From Mesostigma viride (lineage: Eukaryota; Streptophyta; Mesostigmatophyceae; Mesostigmatales; Mesostigmataceae), in assembly GCA_009746045.1 (NCBI GenBank), contig RPFO01000082.1, positions 673,473 to 737,472 on the forward strand: DNA of 64,000 bases, in the 5' to 3' direction. Under the pieces are notes generated by a model. The model was not told where the DNA came from. It searched no databases and was given only the letters and a program-made list of their open reading frames with translations. Positions 11,223 through 21,495 of the stretch are shown piece by piece (the first letter of the stretch is position 1; each line of letters begins with the position of its first letter). The position numbers and the translations under genes are program-made.

Positions 11223-11944
11223 CCCCCCGCTCTCTTGTCCCTCCCGCACCCCTCCTCTCTCTTTCCCTTTTCCTTGGCTGTTGAGAAGGACTGGGGTGAA
11301 AACTCCAGACCGTTGGTGGCTGCCTTCAAGCAGGAAGTTTCAAGGATCAACAAGTTTTTGTGAGCTGTCTGATATGGTCACTGCTGCGACAAAGGTGAGT
11401 TATCTTGTTTTTCATGTAATTTTTTTGCTGTAGCTAGGTAAGCCGGCCATTTTGTACTCCCCTTTCTTTTGCTCTCACGATTTATTCTTGTTGTGGTTTA
11501 TATGGTCCCGTTAAGTGGCATGCATTATCATTATCCACATTAGTGTGAGAAACCATCCGCAGTGTTGTAGCTTGCATCTATAACAACAGTTTTTGCTGCC
11601 GCCGCCACTGCTATTACCAACATTAAGTCATTCTTGCTTTCTAAGCACTCTTTTTCCTCTTAGGCTGTTGGTTGGGATACCAGCCACCCTTGCACGCATA
11701 AATTCAAGCACCGGGTGCATGTGAAAACACAACCAAGGCAAGAATGTCCCCCTCTCGCAATATCCCACCCACGCAACGCACCCAATGCAGCAAGAATGGG
11801 ACCACCTTGTTGCCATGAGCTCTAGCACCGTTGCCACCCCTAGCTTTCTACTGTTCCCGTCCATCCTTATTTACACTGGCTGCTTTGCTTGCATTTCTGG
11901 CTCAGTGCCAGTTTGCACTTGCTAGCTTGCTAAGACAATAATGC
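11218..11944. other. Possible small exon; otherwise no gene
   Basis: ATGGTCACTGCTGCGACAAAG followed by a GTGAGT donor at about 11395 could be a first exon (MVTAATK) behind the pyrimidine-rich tract. No downstream exon was identified, so this is weak. Confidence 0.2.
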
Positions 11945-12345
11945 AGCTTGCAAACGGCAAGGGCAAGCACCCGGGTAAGAGCAAAGGCAACCGCACGAGC
12001 AAAGGAAAGGGAAACTGGAAGAGCAAGCACAAGGCCAAGGAAAGGACAAAGGCACTTGTGCTTGCCAAAAGGGCAGGCTCAAGGGAAATGACAAGGGCAA
12101 GGGCAGGGGCAGGCACAAGGGAAGCGGATAAGGGCAAGGGCAGGCGCAAGGGAAAGAGATTAGGACAAGTCAAGCACGAGGGAACGGACAAGGGCAAGGG
12201 CAGGCACAAGGGAAAAGATGAAGACAAGGGCAGGCACTAGGGAAAGGATGAGGGCAACGGCAAACACTGGGGATCAAAGGATAGGGGCAAGGGCAGATGC
12301 TAGGGTAACAGTTAGGGCAAAGGCAGGCACAAGAGAAGAATAAGG
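11945..12345. repeat. Degenerate GGGCAAGGGCAGGCACAAGG minisatellite
   Basis: Roughly 25-30-bp units of GGCAAGGGCAGGCACAAGGG drift in length and sequence. The plus-strand open frame (KGKGRHKGK-like) is an effect of the repeat, not a supported protein. Confidence 0.75.
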
Positions 12346-12589
12346 GGCCGTGAAGTATAAGTGGAAATGCGGGTGGCGACATGGGGTTCGATCGGGCCTG
12401 CTGATGCAAATGCAGATTTCAACTGCAGTGACAAACACAAGCGTAGACATAGGCAACGACAAATTCCTTGCATGCGTGCCTTGCTCTTCACCGGCTGGCT
12501 CGTTTGCTAGTTGTCTAACAGTTTCTACCGATAAACATCACTTGCCATTGTAAGGTCTGCCTTGCTGCCGTGCTAGTGGGTAGCTGGGT

Positions 12590-12815
12590 GATCGTGCTTG
12601 TTCCTTGTCAAGGGAGGGATGCATGTGGAGTAGGTGGGTGGGTGTGCTTGTTCCTTGCCAAGGAAGGGATGCACAAAGGTTAGATAGGTGCACGTGCTTG
12701 TTTCTTGTCAAGGGAGGGACGCACAAAGGGTAGGTGGGGGCACATGGTTGTGCCTCGTCAAGGGCGGGATGCACGAAGGGTAGGTGGGGGCATGTGGTTG
12801 GTCCTTGTCTTTTCA
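12590..12815. repeat. About 56-bp tandem repeat, four units
   Basis: Units share GCTTGTTCCTTGTCAAGGGA, then GGGATGCACAAAGGGTAGGT. No coding role is apparent. Confidence 0.8.
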
Positions 12816-13524
12816 CCGCCCAAGCGATGGCGATGTAGCATGCATTATACATTTATTCGTGCATTAAAAATCACTTTCCTTACAAGCGGCCTTAGCCGAC
12901 TCCATCTGCCGTTGCCATTTCTCCGTATTGCATTGTCCGGACACGGTTTTTGTGTCGCAGGTCTTCCCCCGTAAAGGCACAAGCTGCCTGCGCGCGGAAT
13001 TATGTGCAGACACCTCGGTTTCCAACACGACGGCTTCCCGCACATATCGAGCTCTGGATGTACAACATCTTCCCCCGGCGCACTTGCTCCCGGATGGAGC
13101 TTCTGTGCGGTGCCGACATCCCCGGAGCTGTCCTAAGCACCGCATGGAAACAGTATTTCAAGCCACGAAGAGAAGCCACGAATTTGATATTGACTTGATA
13201 TTGTCGTCAGAAGACTTGATATGCTATTTTCTGTGAAGGCGTTGGATTTTTGTGCATGACATGTAATCCTGCATTTAATAATGAAATTTTTTATGAAATA
13301 GGAACTCGTCTTGCATGAGCCTTGCTGCAAATGCCATTCATTTTTTTCCCCCGGGTAAATGGGTGTTAGGGGTTAGGTTGACCGAAATGATAAGTGAAAT
13401 CAAAGTGAAATTCTGATAAGTGACATGCGTACTGCAATTCAGAACGACATAGCGACATGATTGTAGTACCGGTAGTGTACGCGAGAAGCATACGACGTCG
13501 TAACCTACGGGACCGAGTACCGGG
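12816..13524. other. No gene supported
   Basis: A minus-strand frame (12864-13145) is Cys-rich and includes CAGGRCCTSRARY, vaguely like a decayed MYND finger, but key cysteines are missing and I do not call it. Confidence 0.25.
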
Positions 13525-13700
13525 ATCGTAAATTACCAACTCGTAAATTACTACCTCGCAAATTACTACCTCGTACCTTACTACCTCGTAAATTACTACC
13601 TCGTACATTACTACCTCGTACATTACTACCTCGTACATTACTACCTCGTACATTACTACCTCGTAAATTACTACCTCGTAAATTACTACCTCGTAAATTA
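13525..13700. repeat. 15-bp subterminal array of the CACTA-like element
   Basis: Consecutive units of CGTAAATTACTACCT or CGTACATTACTACCT (15 bp) encode a VVIYE/VVMYE pentapeptide on the minus strand, which explains the long minus-strand frame here. The array sits just inside the right terminal inverted repeat, the expected place for transposase-binding repeats. Confidence 0.8.
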
Positions 13701-13792
13701 CGACGTCGGATCTTACCTCGGATCTAACTCGTAGCTTACGAGAAAGATCCGAACTCTTATACAAACGGTAAGAGTAGTCTGTGCCGTAAATT

Positions 13793-13851
13793 ACCACCTC
13801 GTAATTTACGCCTCGGATCCTTTTTACTACCCTCGGACGAAAAGTATAGTG
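13793..13851 (-). repeat. Right terminal inverted repeat of the CACTA-like element
   Basis: Reverse complement of 2679-2737, ending ...AAAAGTATAGTG at 13851. Confidence 0.8.
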
Positions 13852-14311
13852 TGGGGTCCTTGCGCAAGTCGAAAGTCATGTTTGGAGGTTCGGCCGCCCC
13901 TACACACCAGTCAGCGCTCACGCGCGCCGAAAAAGTCATATTCGGGTAAAATGGGCGCGTGTAGTTTCCATACACCCCTTGTACTGGTATCTGCAACTCC
14001 TCCTTGGGCCCCATGGTAATGTACGATACCAGAAGGCGAAATTCTTTGTTTGGGTTTATTGGCACTCTGCCCTCCATAAGAGGATTGAAAAATCCCTCTT
14101 TTATAAGGTAGTTCATATCAGCTAGCTGAGCGAAAAGAAACTTCTCCATTGCTGTAAACGAATCAAACATCAATAGAACCGCCAATTGGCGTCCTGTGCT
14201 CTCCTGCGCACGGCTAACTTGATCAAATATGTCGCGCGACGAATAGCGGACTTCCTTGATTACGTTTGCCATAACTCGCCAAAAGGCTTGATTGACGAAC
14301 TCGGACTCCAT
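13852..14311 (-). pseudogene. MYND gene copy 3, N-terminal half (cut by insertion)
   Basis: The ATG at 14311 starts MESEFVNQAFWRVMANV. The family block follows: ESTGRQLAVLLMFDSF, AQLADMNYLIKEGFF, EGRVPINPNKEFRLLVSY, then NYTRPFYPNMTFS and PPNMTFDLRKDP. Beyond this point the frame enters the terminal inverted repeat of the CACTA-like element (...LYFSSEGSKKDP is transposon-encoded). The MYND finger itself is 11 kb away at 2343-2678. This is the best-preserved copy of the N-terminal domain in the window, open without a stop over more than 150 codons. The domain is shared by three copies and I do not recognise it. Confidence 0.75.
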
Positions 14312-14582
14312 CTTTTTCAGAAAATAAACGAACAAAAATTTACATCCCGTACAGCACAAGTTCATTTTCCCGTCAGTCTGCTCCTAAAAAAAAAGGATAA
14401 ACCGAAAGAGAAGACGGGTGTCCAAATTTAACGACTTATATTTCGCAAACAAGAAGGCAAGGGAAACGACGGCCAAGTCCAATACGTAAGTTGGTTGTCT
14501 TTCGGCGGGTTCTCCGTTCGCTTACAAACCCTTGGTCGGAAGTGTTAACGCGCGCCCTTCCCCCACTTACTGAGGGAATTCA

Positions 14583-14790
14583 CGACTACCAAACTACACG
14601 TTTTGTTGATTACGCAACTAAGAAACGCCCTGTGGCGCAACTGGAAGCCCTACTTCATTTGCCTACCACCATCAATACTTTATAGCAAGTTTTATATATT
14701 CATTACATTCGTGCTGAAATTTAACATATTTATGCAACTGTAAATAGAAACGCCCTGCGGCGCAACTGGATCCCATATCTTGTAACATGG
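14583..14790 (-). repeat. Intergenic block with two hairpins (second copy)
   Basis: Homologous to 1171-1345. The hairpins CGCC-CTGT-GGCG (14626-14637) and CGCC-CTGC-GGCG (14751-14762) are each preceded by AGAAA on plus. It lies between the 3' end of the Cys/His-finger gene at 14939 and the start of MYND copy 3. Confidence 0.6.
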
Positions 14791-14938
14791 GTTTCACACT
14801 CATAGATAAATGTCATTCGTTCTTCCTCGCGCGCTTCAGCGCCTGTACGTTCAACTCTTTAACACGCTCCTAGCTCCTTCAAATCGAGGCGCTCCGAAGA
14901 CCGAATCGCCTCCCATTTCACGGACTCCCTCGCATCTT

Positions 14939-15729
14939 TCAATATCTCTCCTCTACCCCCGACATAATCAGCTGGACTACATCAACCGAGTCCTCCAACT
15001 CCACCCTCGGCGCAGGTGACGGTTCCGACTGAGCTGTTGCCTCACAAATCGCCGTGTACAAGTCGTCCACCCCAGTTGGCCCTGCGTTCCAGACGTAAGC
15101 GGACAAGGCAGCCGCACATGTCCTCGCCGATGTCTCCAAGTCCTTGCGTCCGTCCCCTTTCAACCACTTGGCATCACTCACAACCACCCATTTAAAAGGC
15201 CCCTTTCCTATCCTTTCGAGTGCAGATTCGTGGGTAACGTAGTGGAGGAAAGGCTTGCAAGGGTTACCGACCAAATCAGTCGTGCGTAAGACCGGATTCT
15301 CGTCCAGCTTCAGTGAGCAATCCACGTGACACATACACCTCGCGATAGGTTTCAACTGCCACCTTTGGTACCCCCCCACCTGCCACGTTGAAAAGGAGAA
15401 CCGGCACTTCATACTCGCTATAGACACCGGGGGCCTTTACTCCCTCCTTGTCAACCGCCCCAAGAAATGCCATCCCCCGCTCAAGGACGGCTTCAAGTTG
15501 CCGACCCCACTCCGCGTGCTCTTCGCACCGCACCGTCGGAAAAACCCACCACCTTTCTGACACACCCCGGAACTCCACAACACCCCGGAGCGTTCAAAAC
15601 GTGGTCAATGCGGTACTGCAACTTGGCCTGCAAGGTCCTGTGCTCCTTGCACAAGCCGTATCCATCCAAGTCCCGCCCACAACCCGATATTGGGCACTTG
15701 GAATCATCCTCATGCGACATCTGCGACAT
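14939..15729 (-). pseudogene. Cys/His-finger family gene with two fingers (frameshifted)
   Basis: The ATG at 15729 gives MSQMSHEDDSKCPISGC, then GRDLDGYGLCKEH, a C-x4-C...C-x2-H finger. A second similar unit follows: CCGVPGCVRKVVGFSDGAV, then, one frame over, RCEEHAEWGRQLEAVLERG. A third frame (14939-15427) supplies the C-terminal half, with FKWVVVSDAKWLKGDGRKD. At least two frame changes are needed, so it is broken or contains short introns. Finger spacing resembles small zinc-binding knuckles, but I cannot assign a known family. It belongs with 16033-16668, 17150-17690 and 33640-34128. Confidence 0.5.
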
Positions 15730-15822
15730 ATGCAATTTGGCAAAAAACGACTTCTAAGCCTCGACAATAAAATCATGCATTAATTGAAATGTGAAGCATA
15801 CAGATTATTGTAGTCCCTCTAA

Positions 15823-15912
15823 GATACGCCCGCTGGCGTATCAATTACCCGCCTGTCAGGGTATAATACAAATTAAATATTGTACAAGTGTGTAAAGAAA
15901 CGCCCGCTGGTG
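15823..15912 (-). other. Two hairpins between Cys/His-finger genes
   Basis: GATACGCC-CGCT-GGCGTATC (15823-15842) is a perfect 8-bp stem. AAAGAAA-CGCC-CGCT-GGTG (15894-15912) is a one-mismatch version. Both lie in the gap upstream of the 15729 start and downstream of the next gene, so they may mark a 3' end. Confidence 0.5.
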
Positions 15913-16032
15913 CATTTATCATTCACTCCCCAATTCCAAGCCCCCTTCTTCCCGTTAGTCTCTCAACCTCCTCCTCCACCTAGCTTTCCCTGCAAATGGC
16001 CGAGCCTTGCGAGGCACTCGTTCCTAAACTCG

Positions 16033-16668
16033 TCAACGTCTACCTCCTGCTCGCGCATCTCGGCCTCCGCCAGTCCCCGAACTCCATCCAAAATCGCATC
16101 CTGGCACCCATGCTCGATCACGCGCCTTATCGGCGGTCATGGGCTCGGGTGGTTCAACAGGACATCTACGGAGGGCGTCCAGGAAGAGCCCTTCTAGCTC
16201 CTTCACGTCTTCCAGCCGAGAGTTGGCCATCCTGGTCACCATCAAGTGCTCAACATGCAAGAGCGATGGCCGACTGTGCCGCGTCATCCCCCACGTTGGC
16301 ACGACGTGCCACCCCACGAGAACCGTCAGGCAGCCCCCCCCCACAACCCACCGAAACCGTCCAACTAAGTGATCCCCCCCCTCACCGACCAACGGAGATG
16401 ACCTCTTCTCGTAAGAAACACTCACTACCTTACCACGGCTGAACTCCAAACACGCAACACGATCGTGAGGGAGCGCGTCCATAACCCTAAGTCCCCTCTC
16501 CACCACTCCCGCCAAATGCGATGCAACGTCCCCGTGACGCTTGTGCACACAGTACATGTCAAGCCCAAGTTTCTGTTCCCGGCACTTGGGAACCTGACAC
16601 TCTTTCTCGACACAAAATTCCCATATATTTATTATTGCTTGCATGCGCGTCGTCGGCTTCCTGGACAT
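16033..16668 (-). CDS. Cys/His-finger family protein, about 211 aa
   Basis: An open frame begins MSRKPTTRMQAIINIWEF. It has CVEKECQVPKC, then REQKLGLDMYCVHKRH, a C-x4-C...C-x2-H-like unit, then LAGVVERGLRVMDALP, comparable to VLMRGVNKV and VLESGLNKI in the sister genes. The middle contains hydrophobic WVVGGGCLTVLVGW. The end is Arg/Gly-rich and may be a frameshifted tail. Overall length agrees with the family. Function unknown; nucleic-acid or protein binding through the finger is only a guess. Confidence 0.45.
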   Translation of the reverse strand: MSRKPTTRMQAIINIWEFCVEKECQVPKCREQKLGLDMYCVHKRHGDVASHLAGVVERGLRVMDALPHDRVACLEFSRGKVVSVSYEKRSSPLVGEGGDHLVGRFRWVVGGGCLTVLVGWHVVPTWGMTRHSRPSLLHVEHLMVTRMANSRLEDVKELEGLFLDALRRCPVEPPEPMTADKARDRAWVPGCDFGWSSGTGGGRDARAGGRR

Positions 16669-16803
16669 CTGCACAATATATGGTGTATATGGGAAACAGC
16701 GCCATACATAACAAATTCACGTTGCGTGCAAGTAACTGTGTGTGTACGTCTAAAATTTCACGTACAAGTCCAGCAATGATCAATAATAATATTCCTGTTT
16801 TAT

Positions 16804-17031
16804 TTATTGCTCTTTAAAAATAGAAACATCTGCAATTGGTATCAAGTTTGGAATATCCCAAGCAGGTACACCCAATTTAACTACAGGACTCAGCCTCTGC
16901 ACCAACAAATCTTCACTCCACAAATTATGAATCCACATTTGGACATCAGGCAAAGTTCTTTTGTCACGCCCATCCTCTACCTTCTGCCTTTTCCTCTTAC
17001 TCTCCTCATCCTCCACCATTTCCTGCAACAA
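16804..17031 (-). CDS. Short hypothetical protein
   Basis: A 75-codon frame, MLQEMVEDEESKRKRQKVED, then DKRTLPDVQMWIHNLW and LVQRLSPVVKLGVPAWD. It has a basic KRKRQK patch that could serve as a nuclear signal. No family recognised. It lies in the same orientation as, and between members of, the Cys/His-finger cluster, with the GCGCC-GGCA-GGCGC hairpin immediately upstream (17101-17114). Confidence 0.3.
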   Translation of the reverse strand: MLQEMVEDEESKRKRQKVEDGRDKRTLPDVQMWIHNLWSEDLLVQRLSPVVKLGVPAWDIPNLIPIADVSIFKEQ

Positions 17032-17100
17032 GGCGCAAAGTCGTGTGTAAAACGATTTTATTCATTCCTTCTGCATGTTGGATTCATGATAAAGAAAAAA

Positions 17101-17114
17101 GCGCCGGCAGGCGC
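17101..17114 (-). other. GCGCC-GGCA-GGCGC hairpin
   Basis: A perfect 5-bp stem preceded on plus by AAAGAAAAAA. Read on the minus strand it is a GC hairpin followed by a T run, just beyond the 3' end of the gene at 17150-17690. Confidence 0.5.
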
Positions 17115-17149
17115 ACCTTTCGACATCCAACATTTGTCAATCTATAGAC

Positions 17150-17690
17150 TTGAACGCCTGACCCCCGTCTCCCTACTAACAACATCCTTCAACTTGTCAA
17201 ACCACCCCCCCTTCTTGTAGAACTCGTCGTCACCCCCACTGCACACAACACCGGACATCACAACCAGCTGGGCTGCAACCTTGAAATGTGTTTGCCATGA
17301 CCCACAACAACCGGAAAAACCGCTCCTTCCTTCAACACCTCTACGGTCGTTGATGCGATCACAAAAAAATAATCAAAGTCGTGGTCTAAGTATCTCTTTA
17401 TCTTCTGATCATAAATAACCGGATACAGCTCCTTTATGTACATCCTCCACTGTCTCCACCCAGAACTCGGCCAACCCAAAACCAACTACCAAAACCACCG
17501 CCGCATCTTTCAACCCTTCCGATCTCACCCTTCTTTCGACCTTATTCACCCCCCTCATCAACACCTTCTGAATCTCCTGCTCCATCTCTATGTGCTCACT
17601 ACATAAACACTCATCAGTCCCATCTCTCAACGTCCTCCCGCAGTCCGGCACAATGCACTCTTCCATTATATCTGCATGTAAACCCAGCAA
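17150..17690 (-). pseudogene. Cys/His-finger family gene (two frameshifts)
   Basis: A frame in 17409-17690 reads MEECIVPDCGRTLRDG, then CLCSEHIEMEQEIQKVLMRG (C-x4-C...C-x2-H), then GLKDAAVVLVVGFGLAEFWV. A second frame (17258-17485) continues with IKELYPVIYDQKIKRYL and FDYFFVIASTTVEVL. A third ends DDEFYKKGGWFDKLKDVVS, then RETGVRRSSL and a TAG. The FYKKGGW motif recurs near the C-terminus of the copy at 33640-34128, which ties the two together. Two single-base shifts account for the frame changes. Confidence 0.55.
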
Positions 17691-17724
17691 CCATAAACCA
17701 ATGCGAATTAAACGTTTATTTAAA

Positions 17725-18090
17725 TCAAAACGTCAGCAAATATAAATGATAATATAACATGCGAACTCTTATATTTTCAATCCACATAAACATTTTCATT
17801 CCTTTCCCAATCTTCAAATACTTTACGAACAAATTCGAGCCAGCAATCGGCACAATAACGACTTGGACGCAACATCTTTTTGATATAAACAAACCTTGCC
17901 CATCCACTTCACCTCCCTTCATCATCAACCCCCCATCAAGCCTCCCCGAGTATTCATAATCGTCATCCGAATCAACTAGCTCCGGCACCTCATCCACCTG
18001 TGATTTGGATTCGGGCCCGCGTTTTGTCTCCCCAACATTATTTTCGGTCGAAATGTAAAACCCACTTCTCTCTTTTTTCGGCCCCTCCAT
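17725..18090 (-). CDS. Hypothetical protein, 121 aa
   Basis: A clean frame from the ATG at 18090: MEGPKKERSGFYISTENN, an acidic stretch ELVDSDDDYEYS, then CCVQVVIVPIAGSNLFVKYL. It lies directly upstream of the finger gene at 17690 on the same strand (about 35 bp). Family unknown. It could be the N-terminal exon of that gene. Confidence 0.35.
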   Translation of the reverse strand: MEGPKKERSGFYISTENNVGETKRGPESKSQVDEVPELVDSDDDYEYSGRLDGGLMMKGGEVDGQGLFISKRCCVQVVIVPIAGSNLFVKYLKIGKGMKMFMWIENIRVRMLYYHLYLLTF

Positions 18091-19040
18091 TTTCGGTCTG
18101 CAAACGTCAATTCAAACCAACATTCGTACGTCCAAACAAAAGAGTCTTCATTGAAATTGTGTTCCAAATTGTTTATATTGATATATGCGTTTCATTCAAT
18201 TAAGGGGACGGTCCCGGCGCGAATATTTTGGCGCCGAAAAATTCGCGGTACCCGTCCGTACCGTGAAAAAGTGGTGCACGGGGCGCGCACCCCTACCGGA
18301 GCTGGCCATGGCGACGTGCTTTCAGGCAGAGTAGAAAAAGATAGCTCGCGGAATGCAGAGAAACTGAGCGAATCTTAAAGACGATGAGTAAATGATACCA
18401 CTTCGTAGCGGAGTTCGCGTTTTTTGCAGTGTCGATGATTTTATTGATGACCATCGCCACGGGGGTCCAATCTGATGTTTTCGTCGAGAGGAATAAATTA
18501 GAATGCACGCTGGCGGCGGTGATTGTCAGGTTTTATGGGCTTTACCTAGCGTCAAGGATGCGTTTAAATCGTTATTGGTAAAGCTTTAAAAAATTTGCTG
18601 GGTTTCGGCAAGATTTCCGTCATGATCGGTAAGACACTCTCCAGGCTCGCGGGATGCGCGTCTTATTATTCCATGGAAGGTTGTTCTTTCTTGCGCCGCT
18701 GGGCGAAGGACAATGCCGGTAATGGTACGATCGTGTGATCAACGTGACCCTATGAATGTTTCGCTTCCTTTCTGGATTATCAACGCAAGTTTTCGGCTTC
18801 TTTCCGTGCAGTTAGCGCCAGGTATAATGCCATTCCGTGCTGCGCATCGCCAGATTCCTGGCACCTTTCAGTGGGTTTTATGTACGTTGCATGGCTGGGA
18901 TGTGTCAAAGCGTTACCGTGGCATATCGTCAAGTTGTCAGGGATTCGCTGAGTGGTTTCTTGGAAGGAGATTGCTAACAGCACTCAGTTCTGTGTGAATA
19001 TTGACGCGGCCTTTCTTAGCAGAGGCTTCATTGTGGTTAG
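18091..19040. other. No gene recognised
   Basis: The segment includes an imperfect inverted repeat GGCGCGAATATTTTGGCGCC (18217-18236). No coding evidence otherwise. Confidence 0.3.
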
Positions 19041-19259
19041 TCACATGGGTCTTATTGCACCCACAGTTTGCCGGATCGTTAGCCTGTCCTTTTAGCTAGC
19101 CGCGCCCGATTGCAGCTGTGGCATGCCTTTGGCATGAAGGAGACTGGGGGTCTCTGCCCTTTCTCCTGTAGTGCACACACAGGGATTAAAAGCACTTCGG
19201 TGCTCCGTGACTCCCCAACGGGAGCACGAGTTTAATTAATTAATTAATTAATTAATTGT
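19041..19259 (+). mobile_element. LINE/SINE-like 3' end with (TTAA)n tail, copy 2
   Basis: Same start, hairpins (AGCAC-TTCG-GTGCT; TGCTCC...GGAGCA) and TTAATTAA tail as 6658-6874, about 90 percent identical by eye. Confidence 0.7.
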
Positions 19260-19793
19260 GGTTAGAGGCTCACAAGCTTGAGTTTGTTTCTTGGCAAACA
19301 ATTGCGCTGGAAAGAAAGGTGGCAGTGGTTTTTCTAAGGGGCATACTGCATGGGTGGAACTGCACGTAGGTAGGGGTTATCGTTGTCTTGTTGGCCTTTC
19401 TCCCACTAAAATGGGAGAGCCCTAATTCAAATGCTAGCAAGGCAAGGTAACCATGGTAAGAAGCCTTGGCAATCAGCATGTATGATAATTCTGCTTTCTC
19501 TGTGGACTGTCTGTTGTTACCCTTGTTGGGCAATTAGTGGATATGGCTTTCTAGGGTGTGTTTGAGCTTGGTTTTGGGATGATGCCCACACCATAAACCT
19601 GGAATATGCTTTAGAAGTGTTGGCTAGGCATGTAGAGCTACCTGCCTCATTGTTGTGCACACACGCAACAGGTTGCCCGTGTCGAGGTAAGGCAAGGGCA
19701 CATGACGTGCCCAGCCACCTCCTTGTACATTGTGGTCGAATTGGGCATGGTCAGGAGCCTTTTGGATGGCATAGGAAGTGTTAGGCCCGGTCT
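19260..19793. other. No gene recognised
   Basis: Unannotated sequence between the retroelement tail and the Harbinger target duplication. Confidence 0.3.
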
Positions 19794-20022
19794 ATACGGA
19801 TTTTAAGTTAAAACCGAACCGGTCATTTTTAGCTGAAAATTGGGTCCGGAGGTAAAAATTTCAGTCTATACGAAACTAAACTGTCTGGACCGCAAGTAGA
19901 GTGGTTCCCGCCAAGTCGATGACGTGGCGCCAGCTCCGTGCCCGGGCAATCAGGCAATTACAGGCAATTGAACCCAAAACACTGACGGCGGGGAAGGGGA
20001 AGATGACCCGCGGTCGCCAGCC

Positions 20023-20178
20023 ATGGCGGACAATGCCAAAGGAGATGGACCATTTCTGCCACCCGAAGCGCGAAATCATTGCGTGCCATGCGGAGTCGCC
20101 CATGGGAAAACGCCGAAGTGGACGATGAGAGAAAAAGCGCGTTTCGGGCATGTCCTAATTGACGAAAGCATCCGAGCA
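20023..20178 (+). pseudogene. Possible second Harbinger ORF, N-terminus
   Basis: The frame MADNAKGDGPFLPPEARNHC, then CGVAHGKTPKWTMREKARFG, VLIDESIRA runs until the MITE at 20179 cuts it. PKWTMREKARF is faintly like the start of a Myb/SANT repeat, which PIF/Harbinger elements usually encode as a second protein; the match is short and not secure. Confidence 0.3.
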
Positions 20179-21399
20179 GCGTATTTTAAAGGATATATAT
20201 CGGTTTCTTTTTACTTTTTATGATGATTTGTAGTCGTAAACTTGCAAGGGTGGCCAGAAATCGCCGAATCTAGCGACCATGCTGCACAACTTTGGTGTGC
20301 CGCAATGCGCCATTTTGCGGCCACCGCCTGGGCTAAGGTAATGCCAGCCATGCCAGGTAAAGCTGAGTTATCGTTTCCTTGTCGACGTAAGACGTTTATG
20401 TATACGTTCTAGCTTGTGTAGCACATTCTTTTTGCATTATTCATGTTCTTTCTTGACCATGGCCTGGCCCCTTCCTAAAACACCATTCTTAGATGCCTCC
20501 CTCAGTCAGTTGACCTGCCATAGTGTGATGGTGATAAGTTTTAGAGGCTGTATGGGTTTGAATACCTCCATATATGTTTGTTATACATTTCCCACACACA
20601 TATTGCATGAGTGTGAGGCAGTTGGCTGGTCTCTGTGGCATCATCAAGCATGTAACCGGTGAGTAGAAGCTTCCCATTGTCAGTGAGCATGTGCCACCAG
20701 GTGTGCTGGCCATCACCTGGCAAGCTATAGCAGCTTAGGCCTAGTTAATCCTTGCTAGGGCAAGCTGAAATAGGCTTCGCATCACTAGTTTGTTGGTGGC
20801 TGCCTCCTAGAATGCATGCCTTGCGTAGGGTGTCCGTACCACGTTACCTACGTGCATGGACAAGGTGGCACCTGCACATAGGTGCCATGTAAGGGCAGTG
20901 TGATGATGCAGTTATGTTTCCCCATCATTGTGGAAGGGAAATGTATTGTATGGCATGGTTGGTGGCCTTATTAGTAGGTAGTATGCCAAGCCCTACCCCC
21001 TTGGTTGCTTTTTACCAACGGTACCCCTACGGGCTGTACTGGGTGTACGTAGCTGCTGGTATACCCAACCAAGTGATGACCCCAATGGCTCAAACTGCTC
21101 AGCAACTAATTGTTTATCATCCCTGAAGTGGTAAGTGCCTAGCTCTTAGAACATGATTCAAAATACACATTCTACCAAAACTGAAAACGCGCGTCTTGAC
21201 CGCCCTGACTTTGACGGTAGTTATACATGGCCTACTCTGAATATATGTAAGGTTGTGATGTATCAACCCGAAGAGCAACTCATGCACATGCTTGGCCCCC
21301 AAGGACAGCCATTGGATATGGGTAGGTTGGATGGCGTCTGGTTTTCAAAGTTGTGAAGTTACAACCGATGCATCGGCAGTATTTCTGCCCATTTAGGGG
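20179..21399 (-). mobile_element. piggyBac-like MITE, copy I (5' truncated)
   Basis: Reverse-oriented relative of 25140-26838. The intact end is GCCCATTTAGGGG at 21399, next to TCAA, presumably a mutated TTAA. The other end is missing, with similarity stopping at about 20179. Internal landmarks shared with copies II and III include CAGGTGATGGCC and CCAGCCAACTGCCTCACAC. Confidence 0.7.
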
Positions 21400-21495
21400 T
21401 CAAGTTTGACAACTGTGATGACTACCATTGCACATGCATCCTTTTTGACATTACAATAGCGGGATTAGGCAACATTCTCATCCTCACCGCTTGCG

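Larger units (their letters stand above)
2679..13851. mobile_element. CACTA-like element, 11.2 kb, inserted in a MYND gene
   Basis: Both ends carry the same inverted repeat beginning CACTATACTTTTCGTCC. It is perfect for 39 bp and continues to about 58 bp with one 2-nt gap. The flanks are TG on both sides, so a 2-bp target duplication is possible; the usual CACTA duplication is 3 bp and is not evident. Subterminal sequence on both sides is rich in TACTACCT and GTAAATTA repeats, the expected architecture of CACTA elements. The insertion separates complementary halves of one MYND gene. No recognisable TNP2-type transposase was seen, so the element may be non-autonomous, or its transposase may be too degraded to see. 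Much of the interior consists of later insertions and satellites. Confidence 0.6.

Noticed and set aside
11941-12240. A Lys/Gly-rich protein of about 100 aa
   Set aside because: It is translation of a degenerate minisatellite; no start context or conserved domain.
12864-13145. A fourth MYND finger on the minus strand
   Set aside because: Two of the expected cysteines are absent and the family's N-terminal block is missing.
1214-17114. CGCC/GGCG hairpins followed by T runs as bacterial intrinsic terminators
   Set aside because: The stems are only 4-8 bp and the context is eukaryotic. They are reported as possible 3'-end elements instead.
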